Source: Streptomyces sp. HM190
GTDB taxonomy: Bacteria; Actinomycetota; Actinomycetes; Streptomycetales; Streptomycetaceae
DNA: 64,000 nt
NCBI RefSeq assembly: GCF_009857135.1
Contig: NZ_CP047318.1
Span: 2,666,001 to 2,730,000 of the forward strand
Reading direction: 5' to 3'
Positions within the stretch are counted from its first letter, which is position 1. Every line of letters starts with the position of its first letter. Both the position numbers and the translations under genes were made by a program. The notes beneath the pieces are model-generated. The model worked only from the letters and a program-made list of their open reading frames with translations. It did not search any database and had not been told where the DNA came from. Shown one piece after another: positions 1 through 8,497 of the stretch.

Positions 1-631
1 CCGCGGCAGTGACCCGTACGGCGACAACGCCTTGAAGTGGAACCCCTATCACAACGAGTCGCGACGGCCGCTGCCCGTGCTGGCGGAGGAACTGATCCGA
101 TCGCTGGACTACCAGATCACCGTGTCCGACTTCGACGACTCGGATCCGGTCACCGCCGACCTCACCACGGGCGGCGCCGACGCCGAGCCCGACACCGGGT
201 CCGGCACGTCCGGCCATCCGGCGCTGCTGCTGGTCGACTGCTGGTCGGTCCTCGACGAGGAACGCCGGCGCAGACTCAAGGCCTTCGACTCCGCCGCCCA
301 GCCCTGGGTGGCGGCGGTGGTGCCCTGGAACCGCGCCGACACACCCTGCCAGGGCGACGAGGGGCAGCAGGTCAAGGCCGAACTGGAGCGCACCCTCCCG
401 TCGATCCTGGACCGGGGCCGCCGCACCGACTTCCGGATCGCGGTCAACGGCGTACCCACGCTCAAGGCGTTCACCGATGTGCTGCCGTCCGTCGTCGCAC
501 ATCTGACCCGGCAGTACCTGAAGAAGGCCGAGGCGCATCCACCCGAGGGCCCGCACTTCGAGCAACCCCGGTTGAAGGGCCCCACCTACCCGCCGTACAG
601 CGCGGGTCCCGACCCCCGAGGAGAAGCATGA
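1..631 (+). CDS. fxsC: FxsC-like protein, C-terminal part (5' end outside window)
   Basis: The reading frame is open from the window edge (codons from base 2) to the TGA at 629-631, so the N-terminus is missing. The visible 209 or so residues contain the YGxxxLKWNPY-type stretch, a central segment with LLLVDCWSVLDEERRRRLKAF, and a proline-rich tail. This resembles the C-terminal domain of FxsC, the TIR-like protein of FxSxx-COOH (radical-SAM RiPP) cassettes. The stop overlaps the next start (ATGA), so it is translationally coupled to fxsT, which is the main support for the name. The TTG at 32 could act as a start, but the upstream frame continues with family-like residues. The biochemical role of FxsC is unknown. 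Confidence 0.7.
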   Translation, partial: RGSDPYGDNALKWNPYHNESRRPLPVLAEELIRSLDYQITVSDFDDSDPVTADLTTGGADAEPDTGSGTSGHPALLLVDCWSVLDEERRRRLKAFDSAAQPWVAAVVPWNRADTPCQGDEGQQVKAELERTLPSILDRGRRTDFRIAVNGVPTLKAFTDVLPSVVAHLTRQYLKKAEAHPPEGPHFEQPRLKGPTYPPYSAGPDPRGEA

Positions 632-3600
632 CGGCCCCGTCCGGCGGACGCATCATCACCTTCTACTCGTACAAAGGCGGAACGGGCCGCACGATGGCCC
701 TCGCCAACACGGCCTGGATCCTCGCGGCCAACGGCAAGCGCGTGCTGGCCGTCGACTGGGACCTGGAGGCGCCGGGTCTGCACCGGTTCTTCGAGCCGTT
801 CCTCGACCCCAACGCCCTGGCCGCGACCTCCGGAGTCATCGACATCATCACCGACTACTCCTGGGCGGCCACCACGGGCGGGCCCCGCCCCGGGCCCTGG
901 CACCTGGACTACGCCCGGGTGGAGGACCACGCCGTCTCCCTCGAACCCGAGAGGTTCGGCCTGTCCTTCCCGGACGGCGGCACCCTCGACTTCCTGTCCG
1001 CCGGACGGCAGAACCGGGAGTACTCGGCGCACGTCTCCTCGTTCGAGTGGGACAACTTCTACGAGCGGCTCGGCGGCGGTCTGTTCCTGGACGCGCTGCG
1101 CGACGACATGAAGGCGTCCTACGACTACGTGTTCATCGACAGTCGCACGGGCCTGTCCGACAACGCGGACATCTGCACGATCCAGATGCCCGACGTGCTC
1201 GTCGACTGCTTCACGCTCAGCGGCCAGGCACTGGACGGCGCCGCCGCCGTCGCACAGACCGTCGCCACGGGCTACCGCAAGCGGCGCATCCGCGTCCTGC
1301 CCGTGCCGATGCGGATCGACGAGGGCGAGAAGGAGAAGGTCGACGCGGGTCGGGCACTGGCCAGGCTGAAGTTCGACGGGCTGCCCAAAGGGGCCGACGG
1401 GCGGGAGCTGAGCCCGGAGGAGCAGACCGCGTACTGGGGCACGGTCGAGATCCCCTACCGCCCGTACTACGCCTACGAGGAGACACTCGCCACCGTCGGC
1501 GACAAGAGCGGCATCGCGAACTCCCTGCTGTCGGCCTTCGAACGGCTGACAGCGGTGCTCTCCGACGGCGAGGTCACCCAGTTGCCGCCGGTGCCCGAAC
1601 CGGCCCGGCTGCGCTGTCTGGAGGCGTTCACCCGGCAGTCACCGGCGACGCGGACGGTGCATGTCCTCGTGGCGTACGCGGCGGAGAACCGTATGTGGGC
1701 CGAGTGGGCCGAGGGCGTGCTCAAACGGGCCGGCTGTCGGGTGGCCCTGCACGACGTGGCCACCGTGCCCGAGGAGGGGCCCGGCGCGGAGACCCGTGTG
1801 CTGTTCCTGCTGTCGCACGCCTTCCAGAAGTCCCGCAACGCGGAACCGGCACGGCGCGTCCTCACCCCCACCCCGCAGGGCGCCCTCGCCGCCGTCTCCG
1901 CCTACGCGCGCGTGGACGACGTCCGGCCGTCCGGCCATACCCCGGACCTGGTCGACCTGCACCGATGGGAGGAGGCGGACGGTGCCAGAGCACTCCTGGA
2001 GGCCCTGGGCCTGCGGGCGGAACCCGTGGCGACCGGAGCGTCCGACCCCCGCTTCCCGGGGCGGGCACCGGCCATCTGGAACGCCCCCCAGCGCAACACC
2101 ACCTTCACCGGGCGCGGGGTCATCCTCGACGAACTGCGCGAGCAGCTCCGCGGCGGCATGTCCGTCGTACTGCCGCGCCCGCAGGCGCTGTTCGGACTGG
2201 GGGGCGTGGGCAAGACCCAGCTGGCTCTGGAATACGTGCACCGGTTCATGGCCGACTACGACCTGGTGTGGTGGATCTCCGCCGAGCACGTCGACAACGT
2301 CGTGGACTCACTCGCCCTGCTCGGCTCCAGGATCGGGGCGCCCGGCGGCGACGACATGGCGCTGGCCAGCCAGGAGGCGGTACAGATGCTGGCCCGGGGA
2401 GAGCCGACCACGCGCTGGCTGCTGGTCTTCGACAACGCCGACGACCCCGGGGTGCTCTCGCCCTTCTTCCCGACGGGCGGTGGCGGGCACATCCTCGTCA
2501 CCTCCCGCAATCAGGCCTGGGCCGACCGGGGCGCCTCGCTGACCGTCGATGTCTTCCTCCGTCAGGAGAGCATCGAACACCTCTCCCTGCGTGCGCCCGG
2601 ACTCAGCAGCGAGGAGGCCGACCGGGTGGCGGAGGCGGTCGGTGACCTTCCGCTGGCCGTGGAACAGGCGGCGGCCTGGCTCGCCGAGACGGCCACCCCC
2701 GTGGAGGAGTACCTGCACGAACTCACCGAGCAGGCCACGCACGTCCTGGACCTCAACCAGCCCACCGACTACCCGATGACGGTGGCCGCGACCTGGAACA
2801 TCTCGATAGCCCGTCTGGCGGAACGTTCCCCGGCCTCGGTGCGGCTCCTCCAGCTGTGCGCGTTCATGGCTCCCGAGCCGATCTCCTCCCGGCTGCTCTA
2901 CAGCAAGGAGATGCGCGACGAACTGCGGAAGGTCGACCCCACTCTCCAGGAGAACCTGATGCTGGGCCGGGTGATCCGCGAGATAGCCCGGCTGGCCCTC
3001 GCCAAGGTCGACCGGGTCAGCAGCAGCGTGCAGATCCACCGCCTGGTCCAGGCCGTGATCCGCTCCCAGCTCACCGTGGACGAGCAGCGGCGCGCCCGGC
3101 ACGTCGTCCACACCGTCCTGGCGGGCGCCCGACCCGACGTCGACGAGCCCACCGACGACCCCGGGACGTGGCCGCTGTTCGAGGCCATCTGGCCGCATCT
3201 GCGTCCCTCGGACGTCCGTGACTGCACCGAGGTCGAACCCCGCCGGCTGCTCATCGACCGCATCCGCTACCTCTGGAAGCGCGGCGCCTTCCCGGATGCC
3301 CAGCGCCTGGCCGAGGAACTGCTGGCGCACTGGCGGCCGGCGCTCGGCGAGGACGACCGGCAGCTTCTGTACCTGCGGGGCCAGCTCGCCAACGTCCTGC
3401 GTTCCCAGGGGCGTTTCGTGGAGGCCAAGACGATCGACGAGGACCTCGTGGAACACCAGCGCCGCGTCCTCGGCCCGTCCGACGCCCACACGTACATCAC
3501 CACCTCGTCCCTCGCCAGCGACTGCGCGGCCCTCGGCGAGTACCGCAACGCGGTCGAGCTGGCGCGCGACGCCCACCAGGGGTTCAGCGAGATCTTCCAC

Positions 3601-4566
3601 GAGTCGCACCCGCGGACGCTGAGCGCGGCGAACAACCTCGCGCTGGCGCTGCGCATGGTCGGCCGCTACGACGACGCCCGGGACATCGACCAGGACACCT
3701 ACGGCCGCCGCAAGGACGTCCTCGGCCCCAACCACCCGTACACCCTGTCGTCCGCCACGAGTCTCGGCCGTGACCTGCGCGAGGTGGGCCGGTACACGGA
3801 CTCGGTGGCCCTGCTGTCAGAGGCGTACGAGGCGCACAAACGGGTGCTGGGCAAGAACTTCCCCGGCACCCTCAGCTGCGCGAAGTCGCTTGCCGTGTCG
3901 CTGAGACGAGCGGGTGACTTCGAGAACGCGAAGCGGCTGACGAGGGCGACCCGGGGGCAGTACCAGAGGCAGTACGACACCCGTACCCCGGACTCCCTGG
4001 CCTGCGACCTGAACTGGGCGGCGGATCTGTACGCCGCCGACGAGCGGGAGGAGGCACGCAGGTTCGCACTGGACGCGCTCGCCGAGTACGTGCGGGTGCC
4101 GGGGGAAGAGCACCCGTACACGCAGGCCGCGCTCAACAACCTCGGCATCTACCACTGGGCCTGCGGCGACGCCGAGGAGGCGGACGCGGTGTTCCGGCGT
4201 GTGATGCACCGGATGGCGGACGTGCTGGGCGACCGGCATCCGCACACGCTCTTCTGCCAGGCCAACTACGCCAACATCTGCGCCGAACAGGGTCGGTACG
4301 AGGAGGCGTGGATGCTGGAGGAACCGGCCCGCGCGGCGCTCCAGCAGGTACTGGGCCCGCACCATCCGGAGGCACTGGGCGTGGTCGCCAACTCCACCCT
4401 GACGCTGCGGGGGCTCGGCCGGACCGGGGAGGCGGAGCGCCTGCGCGCGGAGACCATCGCGGAACTCACCCGGCAGAGTCGCCAGTTGGGCGAGAACAAC
4501 GGCATCTCCAACCTTGTCTCCCGGGAACGCCGGGTCTACCGCGACCTGGAGCCGCTGGCGGTCTGA
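628..4566 (+). CDS. fxsT: FxsT, FxSxx-COOH system ATPase/TPR protein
   Basis: A 1312-residue multidomain protein. Residues 1-300 form a ParA/MinD-like ATPase with deviant Walker A KGGTGRT (16-22) and an acidic DWD (43-45). Residues about 345-455 look TIR-like (VLVAYAAENRMWAEWAEGVL). An NB-ARC module follows with P-loop GLGGVGKT near 522-530. From about residue 890 to the end there are tetratricopeptide repeats of the 42-residue kinesin-light-chain type (LGxxHPxTL spacing). This order is characteristic of FxsT, the partner of the radical-SAM enzyme FxsB and FxSxx-COOH peptides; those partners are not in the window. The ATG at 628 overlaps the fxsC stop and has a GAGGAG ribosome site. The protein is probably a cytoplasmic signalling or assembly NTPase. 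It is convergent with the next gene, 25 bp apart. Confidence 0.85.
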   Translation: MTAPSGGRIITFYSYKGGTGRTMALANTAWILAANGKRVLAVDWDLEAPGLHRFFEPFLDPNALAATSGVIDIITDYSWAATTGGPRPGPWHLDYARVEDHAVSLEPERFGLSFPDGGTLDFLSAGRQNREYSAHVSSFEWDNFYERLGGGLFLDALRDDMKASYDYVFIDSRTGLSDNADICTIQMPDVLVDCFTLSGQALDGAAAVAQTVATGYRKRRIRVLPVPMRIDEGEKEKVDAGRALARLKFDGLPKGADGRELSPEEQTAYWGTVEIPYRPYYAYEETLATVGDKSGIANSLLSAFERLTAVLSDGEVTQLPPVPEPARLRCLEAFTRQSPATRTVHVLVAYAAENRMWAEWAEGVLKRAGCRVALHDVATVPEEGPGAETRVLFLLSHAFQKSRNAEPARRVLTPTPQGALAAVSAYARVDDVRPSGHTPDLVDLHRWEEADGARALLEALGLRAEPVATGASDPRFPGRAPAIWNAPQRNTTFTGRGVILDELREQLRGGMSVVLPRPQALFGLGGVGKTQLALEYVHRFMADYDLVWWISAEHVDNVVDSLALLGSRIGAPGGDDMALASQEAVQMLARGEPTTRWLLVFDNADDPGVLSPFFPTGGGGHILVTSRNQAWADRGASLTVDVFLRQESIEHLSLRAPGLSSEEADRVAEAVGDLPLAVEQAAAWLAETATPVEEYLHELTEQATHVLDLNQPTDYPMTVAATWNISIARLAERSPASVRLLQLCAFMAPEPISSRLLYSKEMRDELRKVDPTLQENLMLGRVIREIARLALAKVDRVSSSVQIHRLVQAVIRSQLTVDEQRRARHVVHTVLAGARPDVDEPTDDPGTWPLFEAIWPHLRPSDVRDCTEVEPRRLLIDRIRYLWKRGAFPDAQRLAEELLAHWRPALGEDDRQLLYLRGQLANVLRSQGRFVEAKTIDEDLVEHQRRVLGPSDAHTYITTSSLASDCAALGEYRNAVELARDAHQGFSEIFHESHPRTLSAANNLALALRMVGRYDDARDIDQDTYGRRKDVLGPNHPYTLSSATSLGRDLREVGRYTDSVALLSEAYEAHKRVLGKNFPGTLSCAKSLAVSLRRAGDFENAKRLTRATRGQYQRQYDTRTPDSLACDLNWAADLYAADEREEARRFALDALAEYVRVPGEEHPYTQAALNNLGIYHWACGDAEEADAVFRRVMHRMADVLGDRHPHTLFCQANYANICAEQGRYEEAWMLEEPARAALQQVLGPHHPEALGVVANSTLTLRGLGRTGEAERLRAETIAELTRQSRQLGENNGISNLVSRERRVYRDLEPLAV

Positions 4567-4591
4567 CCGGGCCCGCGGGCGTCCCCACGGC

Positions 4592-5503
4592 TCAGACCGG
4601 TGGTGTCACGGGCAGGGGCGTCCCCTTGAGGAGCCAGCCCAGCACCGTCGGCAGGGCGCGCAGCGAGGCGAAGTGGGCGGCGGCCGGTTCGAGGACGGCC
4701 GTGGCCCGCGGGATGCGTGCGGCGAGCCACGTCGAATGGGCCGCCGGGGAGAAGACGTCCTTCGCCCCGAACCAGCACAGCACGGGCACCCGGATCTCGC
4801 CGGGGTCGAAGCCCCAGGGCGAGGTCAGGGCGAGCGCGTCGTCGAGCCATCCGTACGGAGAGGACCGCACCGCCTCGTGGTAGTTGCGCAGCAGCATGGA
4901 GCGGATTCCGTTGTCGGAGACGATCAGACGGTCGTCGTCGGTGAGGTCCGCGCGGAGGTCCTCCAGCAGCCGGGCGGGGTCGGAGCGGATCGCGGCGGAA
5001 CGCGGTATCAGCCGGTCGGTGAAGCCCTGCGGGTCGGTGAGCACCGAGCGGAAGTCCCGCACGTTCGACGGCGCCATGCCCGCGAACCAGTCCAGACCCG
5101 TCGCGTCACGGGGCGCGAGGCTGACGAGGGCCGCGGCCCTCGTCACCCGGTGCGGCAGCAGGGCGGCGCACGCCAGGGCGTGCGGGGCGCCCCCGGAACG
5201 GCCCACCACCGCGAACCGGTCCACACCGAGCGCGTCGGCGACGACGGTCACGTCCTCCACCGCGTCCACGACGCGGCGCCCCGCTCGACGGTCGGACCCT
5301 CCGTAGCCGGGCCGGTCGTAGCTGATGAGGCGTGTCCCCCGCTGGTAGAGGAACATCGGCCGCGGCCGGGGGCCGACGCGGCTGCCCGGCATGCCGTGGA
5401 AGAGAAAGACGGGCCGCCCTGCCGGATCCCCCGAGCACTCGACCCGGAGCAGCCGCCCGTCGGGCGCCCGGACGTGGTCCGGTGCCCGTGCGAGGTCATG
5501 CAC
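4592..5503 (-). CDS. alpha/beta hydrolase
   Basis: A 303-residue alpha/beta-fold hydrolase. The oxyanion motif FLFHGMPGS is followed by the nucleophile elbow VVGRSGGAPHA (G-R-S-G-G), an acid in FGAKDVFSP, and a late histidine in AAAHFAS, so the Ser-Asp-His triad looks complete. I chose the GTG at 5503 because a strong purine-rich site lies just upstream on the minus strand; an in-frame ATG 39 bases further upstream is the alternative. There is no signal peptide, so it is probably cytoplasmic. The substrate cannot be deduced. It is convergent with fxsT and divergent from the FAD dehydrogenase. Confidence 0.8.
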   Translation of the reverse strand: MHDLARAPDHVRAPDGRLLRVECSGDPAGRPVFLFHGMPGSRVGPRPRPMFLYQRGTRLISYDRPGYGGSDRRAGRRVVDAVEDVTVVADALGVDRFAVVGRSGGAPHALACAALLPHRVTRAAALVSLAPRDATGLDWFAGMAPSNVRDFRSVLTDPQGFTDRLIPRSAAIRSDPARLLEDLRADLTDDDRLIVSDNGIRSMLLRNYHEAVRSSPYGWLDDALALTSPWGFDPGEIRVPVLCWFGAKDVFSPAAHSTWLAARIPRATAVLEPAAAHFASLRALPTVLGWLLKGTPLPVTPPV

Positions 5504-5841
5504 AGCGCTCCCCCTCCCTCGGTCCGTCAGGACCGGGACCACGCTGCCCGGACCGTTCCCGTTCGCGCTTCCCCCGAAACGGTTCGAGCGCGTGACGGCG
5601 GCCCGGGCATCGGGCGATGCGCCTCATCCGGCCAGGTGCACATCACGGGGCCGCCACCTGCGCCCTGCGCCCGAAGCGCGGGGGCCTCTCGTACCGAACA
5701 TCCTGCGCGACGCATGCCTTGACTTCGCCATGCCCGCCCGTCAGATTCGAGGCTCCGCACCCACCCGGGACGCAGGGGCACGTGTGCCTCCCGGGGAAGC
5801 AGCACGGCCACCCACCCCTTGACCAGGCTGGAGCGACCTGC
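5504..5841. other. 338-bp divergent intergenic region, no gene seen
   Basis: This lies between the divergent hydrolase and FAD-dehydrogenase genes and should carry both promoters. The only structure I can point to is an inverted pair, ACCGTT at 5552-5557 and AACGGT at 5578-5583, spaced about two helical turns apart, which could be an operator. Several frames are open only because of the GC content. I see no convincing ribosome site or family match. Confidence 0.4.
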
Positions 5842-7650
5842 ATGTCCAAGAGCGCGGACCCCCACAGACGTACGACCGTACCGGCCGCCGCCCCGTCGCG
5901 GCGGCGTGTGCTCGGGGCCGCCGCCGGGGCCGGGGCCGCCGTGGCGGCCGGGGGGCTCGGCGGTACGGCCGTCGCGGCGGAACCGGCTGCCGCCCCTCCC
6001 CTGCTCGGCACCTACGACGTCGTCGTCATCGGCTCCGGTGCCGCCGGGATGACCGCCGCGCTGACGGCGGCCAGCAAGGGGCTGAGCTGCGTCGTCGTGG
6101 AGAAGGCGCCGACCTTCGGGGGGTCGGCGGCCCGGTCCGGCGCGGGGATCTGGCTGCCCAACAACAGCGTCATCAAGGCCGCCGGTGTGCCCGACACCCC
6201 GGCCAAGGCCGCCCGGTACCTCGCGGCCGTGGTCGGCGACGACGTCCCGGCAGACCGGCAGAAGGCGTTCCTGGACCACGGCCCCGCCATGCTCTCCTTC
6301 GTCATGGCGAACAGCCCGCTCAGGTTCCGCTGGATGGAGGGGTACAGCGACTACTACCCGGAGTTGCCCGGCGGGCTGCCGAACGGCCGCTCCATCGAGC
6401 CCGACCAGCTCGACGGGAACGTGCTGGGCGCCGAACTCGCCCGGCTGAACCCGCCGTACCTGGCCACCCCGCCCGGCATGGTCGTCTTCAGCGCCGACTA
6501 CAAGTGGCTCGCCCTGACCGCCGTGAGCGCCAAGGGAGTCGCCGTCGCCGCCGAGTGCCTCGCGCGGGGGACCAGGGCGGCACTGCTCGGGCAGAAGCCG
6601 CTCACCATGGGCCAGGCCCTGGCGGGCGGACTGCGCGCCGGCCTCCTCTCCGCCGGCGTACCGGTGTGGCTCGACACCCCGCTGACCGACCTGCACCTCG
6701 AGAACGGGGCGGTCACCGGGGCCGTCGTCACCCGCGACGGCGCCCCGGGGCTGCTGCGGGCCCGGCGCGGCGTCGTCGTCGGCTCCGGGGGCTTCGAGCA
6801 CAACGCCGCCATGCGCGAGCAGTACCAGGAGCAGCCCGTCGCGCACTGGTCCGTGGGCGCGAAGGAGAACACCGGCGACGGCATCCGCGCCGGGCAGCGC
6901 GCGGGCGCCGACGTGGCTCTGATGGACGACGCCTGGTGGGGGCCGGCCGTCGCCACCCCGGGGCAGCCGTGGTTCTGCCTCGCCGAACGCACGCTCCCCG
7001 GTGGCCTGTTGGTCAACGCGGCGGGCGCCCGGTTCGTCAACGAGGCCGGGCCGTACAGCGATGTCGTCCACACGATGTACGAGCGCGACACCCCGTCCGC
7101 CCGCCACATCCCGGCCTGGCTGGTCGTCGACCAGAACTACCGCAACCGGTACCTGTTCAAGGACATCGTGCCGGCGCTGCCGTTCCCCGCCGAGTGGTAC
7201 GACGCCGGGGCCGTCCACAAGGCGTGGTCGCTGGACGCGCTCGCCTCCGCGATCGGCGTCCCCGCGGGCGCGCTGCGCGCCACCGTCGACCGCTTCAACT
7301 CCCAGGCCCGGCAGGGCGACGACCCCGACTTCGGGCGCGGCGACAGCGCCTACGACCACTACTACACGGACCCGTCCGTGCGGCCCAACTCCTGTCTGGC
7401 GCCGCTGTGGCTGCCGCCGTACTACGCCCTGCGCATCGTCCCCGGCGACCTCGGCACCAAGGGCGGGCTGCTCACCGACGCCCGGGCCCGGGTCCTGCGC
7501 CCGGACGGCTCGGTGATCCGCGGCCTGTACGCGGCGGGCAACGCCAGCGCCGCGGTGATGGGCCGCAGTTACGCGGGCGCGGGCTCGACGATCGGGCCCG
7601 CGATGACCTTCGGCTACGTGGCGGCACTGGATCTCGCGGGCGCGCTGTGA
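5842..7650 (+). CDS. Tat-exported FAD-dependent dehydrogenase (3-ketosteroid-dehydrogenase/fumarate-reductase type)
   Basis: A 602-residue flavoprotein. The N-terminus has a twin-arginine signal (SRRRVLGAAAG followed by an Ala-rich segment ending VAAEPAAA). The FAD dinucleotide motif VVVIGSGAAGMTAALTA follows near residue 55. The C-terminal RGLYAAGNASAAVMGRSYAGAG segment is the usual FAD-capping motif of the 3-oxosteroid 1-dehydrogenase/FAD-binding dehydrogenase family. The ATG at 5842 has GGAG upstream and starts directly before the Tat signal. The likely role is an extracytoplasmic oxidation or reduction of a steroid-like or unsaturated substrate. The exact substrate is unknown. There is no co-transcribed partner. 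Confidence 0.82.
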   Translation: MSKSADPHRRTTVPAAAPSRRRVLGAAAGAGAAVAAGGLGGTAVAAEPAAAPPLLGTYDVVVIGSGAAGMTAALTAASKGLSCVVVEKAPTFGGSAARSGAGIWLPNNSVIKAAGVPDTPAKAARYLAAVVGDDVPADRQKAFLDHGPAMLSFVMANSPLRFRWMEGYSDYYPELPGGLPNGRSIEPDQLDGNVLGAELARLNPPYLATPPGMVVFSADYKWLALTAVSAKGVAVAAECLARGTRAALLGQKPLTMGQALAGGLRAGLLSAGVPVWLDTPLTDLHLENGAVTGAVVTRDGAPGLLRARRGVVVGSGGFEHNAAMREQYQEQPVAHWSVGAKENTGDGIRAGQRAGADVALMDDAWWGPAVATPGQPWFCLAERTLPGGLLVNAAGARFVNEAGPYSDVVHTMYERDTPSARHIPAWLVVDQNYRNRYLFKDIVPALPFPAEWYDAGAVHKAWSLDALASAIGVPAGALRATVDRFNSQARQGDDPDFGRGDSAYDHYYTDPSVRPNSCLAPLWLPPYYALRIVPGDLGTKGGLLTDARARVLRPDGSVIRGLYAAGNASAAVMGRSYAGAGSTIGPAMTFGYVAALDLAGAL

Positions 7651-7713
7651 GCCGGGCGTGCTCGTAGTGAGCCGGGCGTGCCCGCTGTGAGCCGGGCGTG
7701 CTCGTCGTGAGCC
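7647..7713. repeat. 20-bp tandem repeat over the stop codon of the FAD dehydrogenase
   Basis: Three copies of a 20-bp unit beginning GTGAGCCGGGCGTG, plus a decaying fourth, run from the last codons of the preceding gene into the intergenic region. The TGA stop of the gene lies inside the first copy, and each copy carries a TGA in the same position relative to the unit. Confidence 0.85.
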
Positions 7714-7741
7714 CGACGGCCGGGCCGCTCCGGCGGCGGAG

Positions 7742-8194
7742 CTACCCGGCCAGCCGCAGGTCGATCCCCCAGGTCGGGTCGCCGTCCAGTCGGTAGCGCT
7801 CGGTCTGTACGAAGCCGTGCCTCTCGGCGAAGCGGAGGCCGTCCTCGGTGGACTCCAGGACGCAGGTCTCGATGACCCGTGCGCCCAGTTCACGTGCCTT
7901 CAGGAGCGCCCGTTCGTACAGGTGCCCGCCGTGGCCGCGACCGCGGTGCGCGGCGAGGACGCGGGCGGCGACCATGGCCGCGGCGTCGGCCCCGGCGGGC
8001 GGACGGACCGTGGAGTTGCCGATCAACTCGCCTTCCGCGTAGGCCAGTTCGAGGTGGTTGCGGGCGGCGCGCTCGCGGACGTCGGCCAGGGAGAGGAGGT
8101 GCGCGGGGATGATCGTGTTGTGGACGTACCGCCAGGCTTCGAGCTGCTCGTCGCCGGCGGCACCGTCCACGTGCTGGATGTCGAGGGCGGTCAC
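7742..8194 (-). CDS. GNAT family N-acetyltransferase
   Basis: A 150-residue GNAT domain protein. The acetyl-CoA pyrophosphate-binding loop is AAHRGRGHGGHLYERA (R/Q-x-x-G-x-G/A pattern), followed by the typical LRFAERHGFVQTERYRLDGD motif B. The frame stays open upstream to about 8395, but that extension is the translated 170-bp dispersed repeat and is not protein-like, so I place the start at the GTG at 8194, ten bases from the repeat edge. No strong ribosome site is seen. It probably acylates an amine in the cytoplasm; the substrate is unknown. Confidence 0.75.
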   Translation of the reverse strand: MTALDIQHVDGAAGDEQLEAWRYVHNTIIPAHLLSLADVRERAARNHLELAYAEGELIGNSTVRPPAGADAAAMVAARVLAAHRGRGHGGHLYERALLKARELGARVIETCVLESTEDGLRFAERHGFVQTERYRLDGDPTWGIDLRLAG

Positions 8195-8203
8195 CGGCTC
8201 AGC

Positions 8204-8372
8204 CTGGTGCCGCGGCAGGCAACGTCTGCCCGTCGAGGAGCGGCGTTTGTGCGTGCTCTCGGCGTGCCGGGCGCACGTCCTCGTACGGGACGTACTCGGG
8301 CTTGCGCCCGGTGCGGCGGGAGTGCGAGCCGGGCGTCGCGACGGGGCAAACGTTGCCCGTCGCGGCACTGGA
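8204..8372. repeat. 169-bp hairpin-forming dispersed repeat, copy 1
   Basis: Begins CTGGTGCCGCGGCAGGCAA and ends GTCGCGGCACTGGA. It is close to 90 percent identical by eye to 18356-18525, in the same orientation. The ends are inverted repeats built on GGCAACGT and ACGTTGCC. The whole element folds back on itself, with arms of roughly 80 bases and a centre near the CGTACGGGACGTACTCG segment. It sits between the GNAT start and the stop of the MFS gene. It has no coding capacity and no clear target duplication. It is MITE-like or an RNA-structured repeat. Confidence 0.8.
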
Positions 8373-8497
8373 CACTCCTTCCGGCCTGTATCCACGCGGT
8401 AGTCCGTGGCTCACCACACGGGTTCGCGCTCACGGTGCGAGGGTCGGCGGACGGTCGTTCGCCGGCAGGCGCGCCCGCCGAGGACACCTCCGCGGGG

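Noticed and set aside
5600..5840. A small gene between the alpha/beta hydrolase and the FAD dehydrogenase.
   Set aside because: Open frames lack ribosome sites and family features; the longest is an upstream extension of the dehydrogenase before its Tat signal.
8195..8395. An N-terminal extension of the GNAT gene by 67 residues.
   Set aside because: The extension is the translated hairpin repeat, Arg/Pro-rich and unlike GNAT N-termini; copy 2 of the repeat is not next to a GNAT gene.
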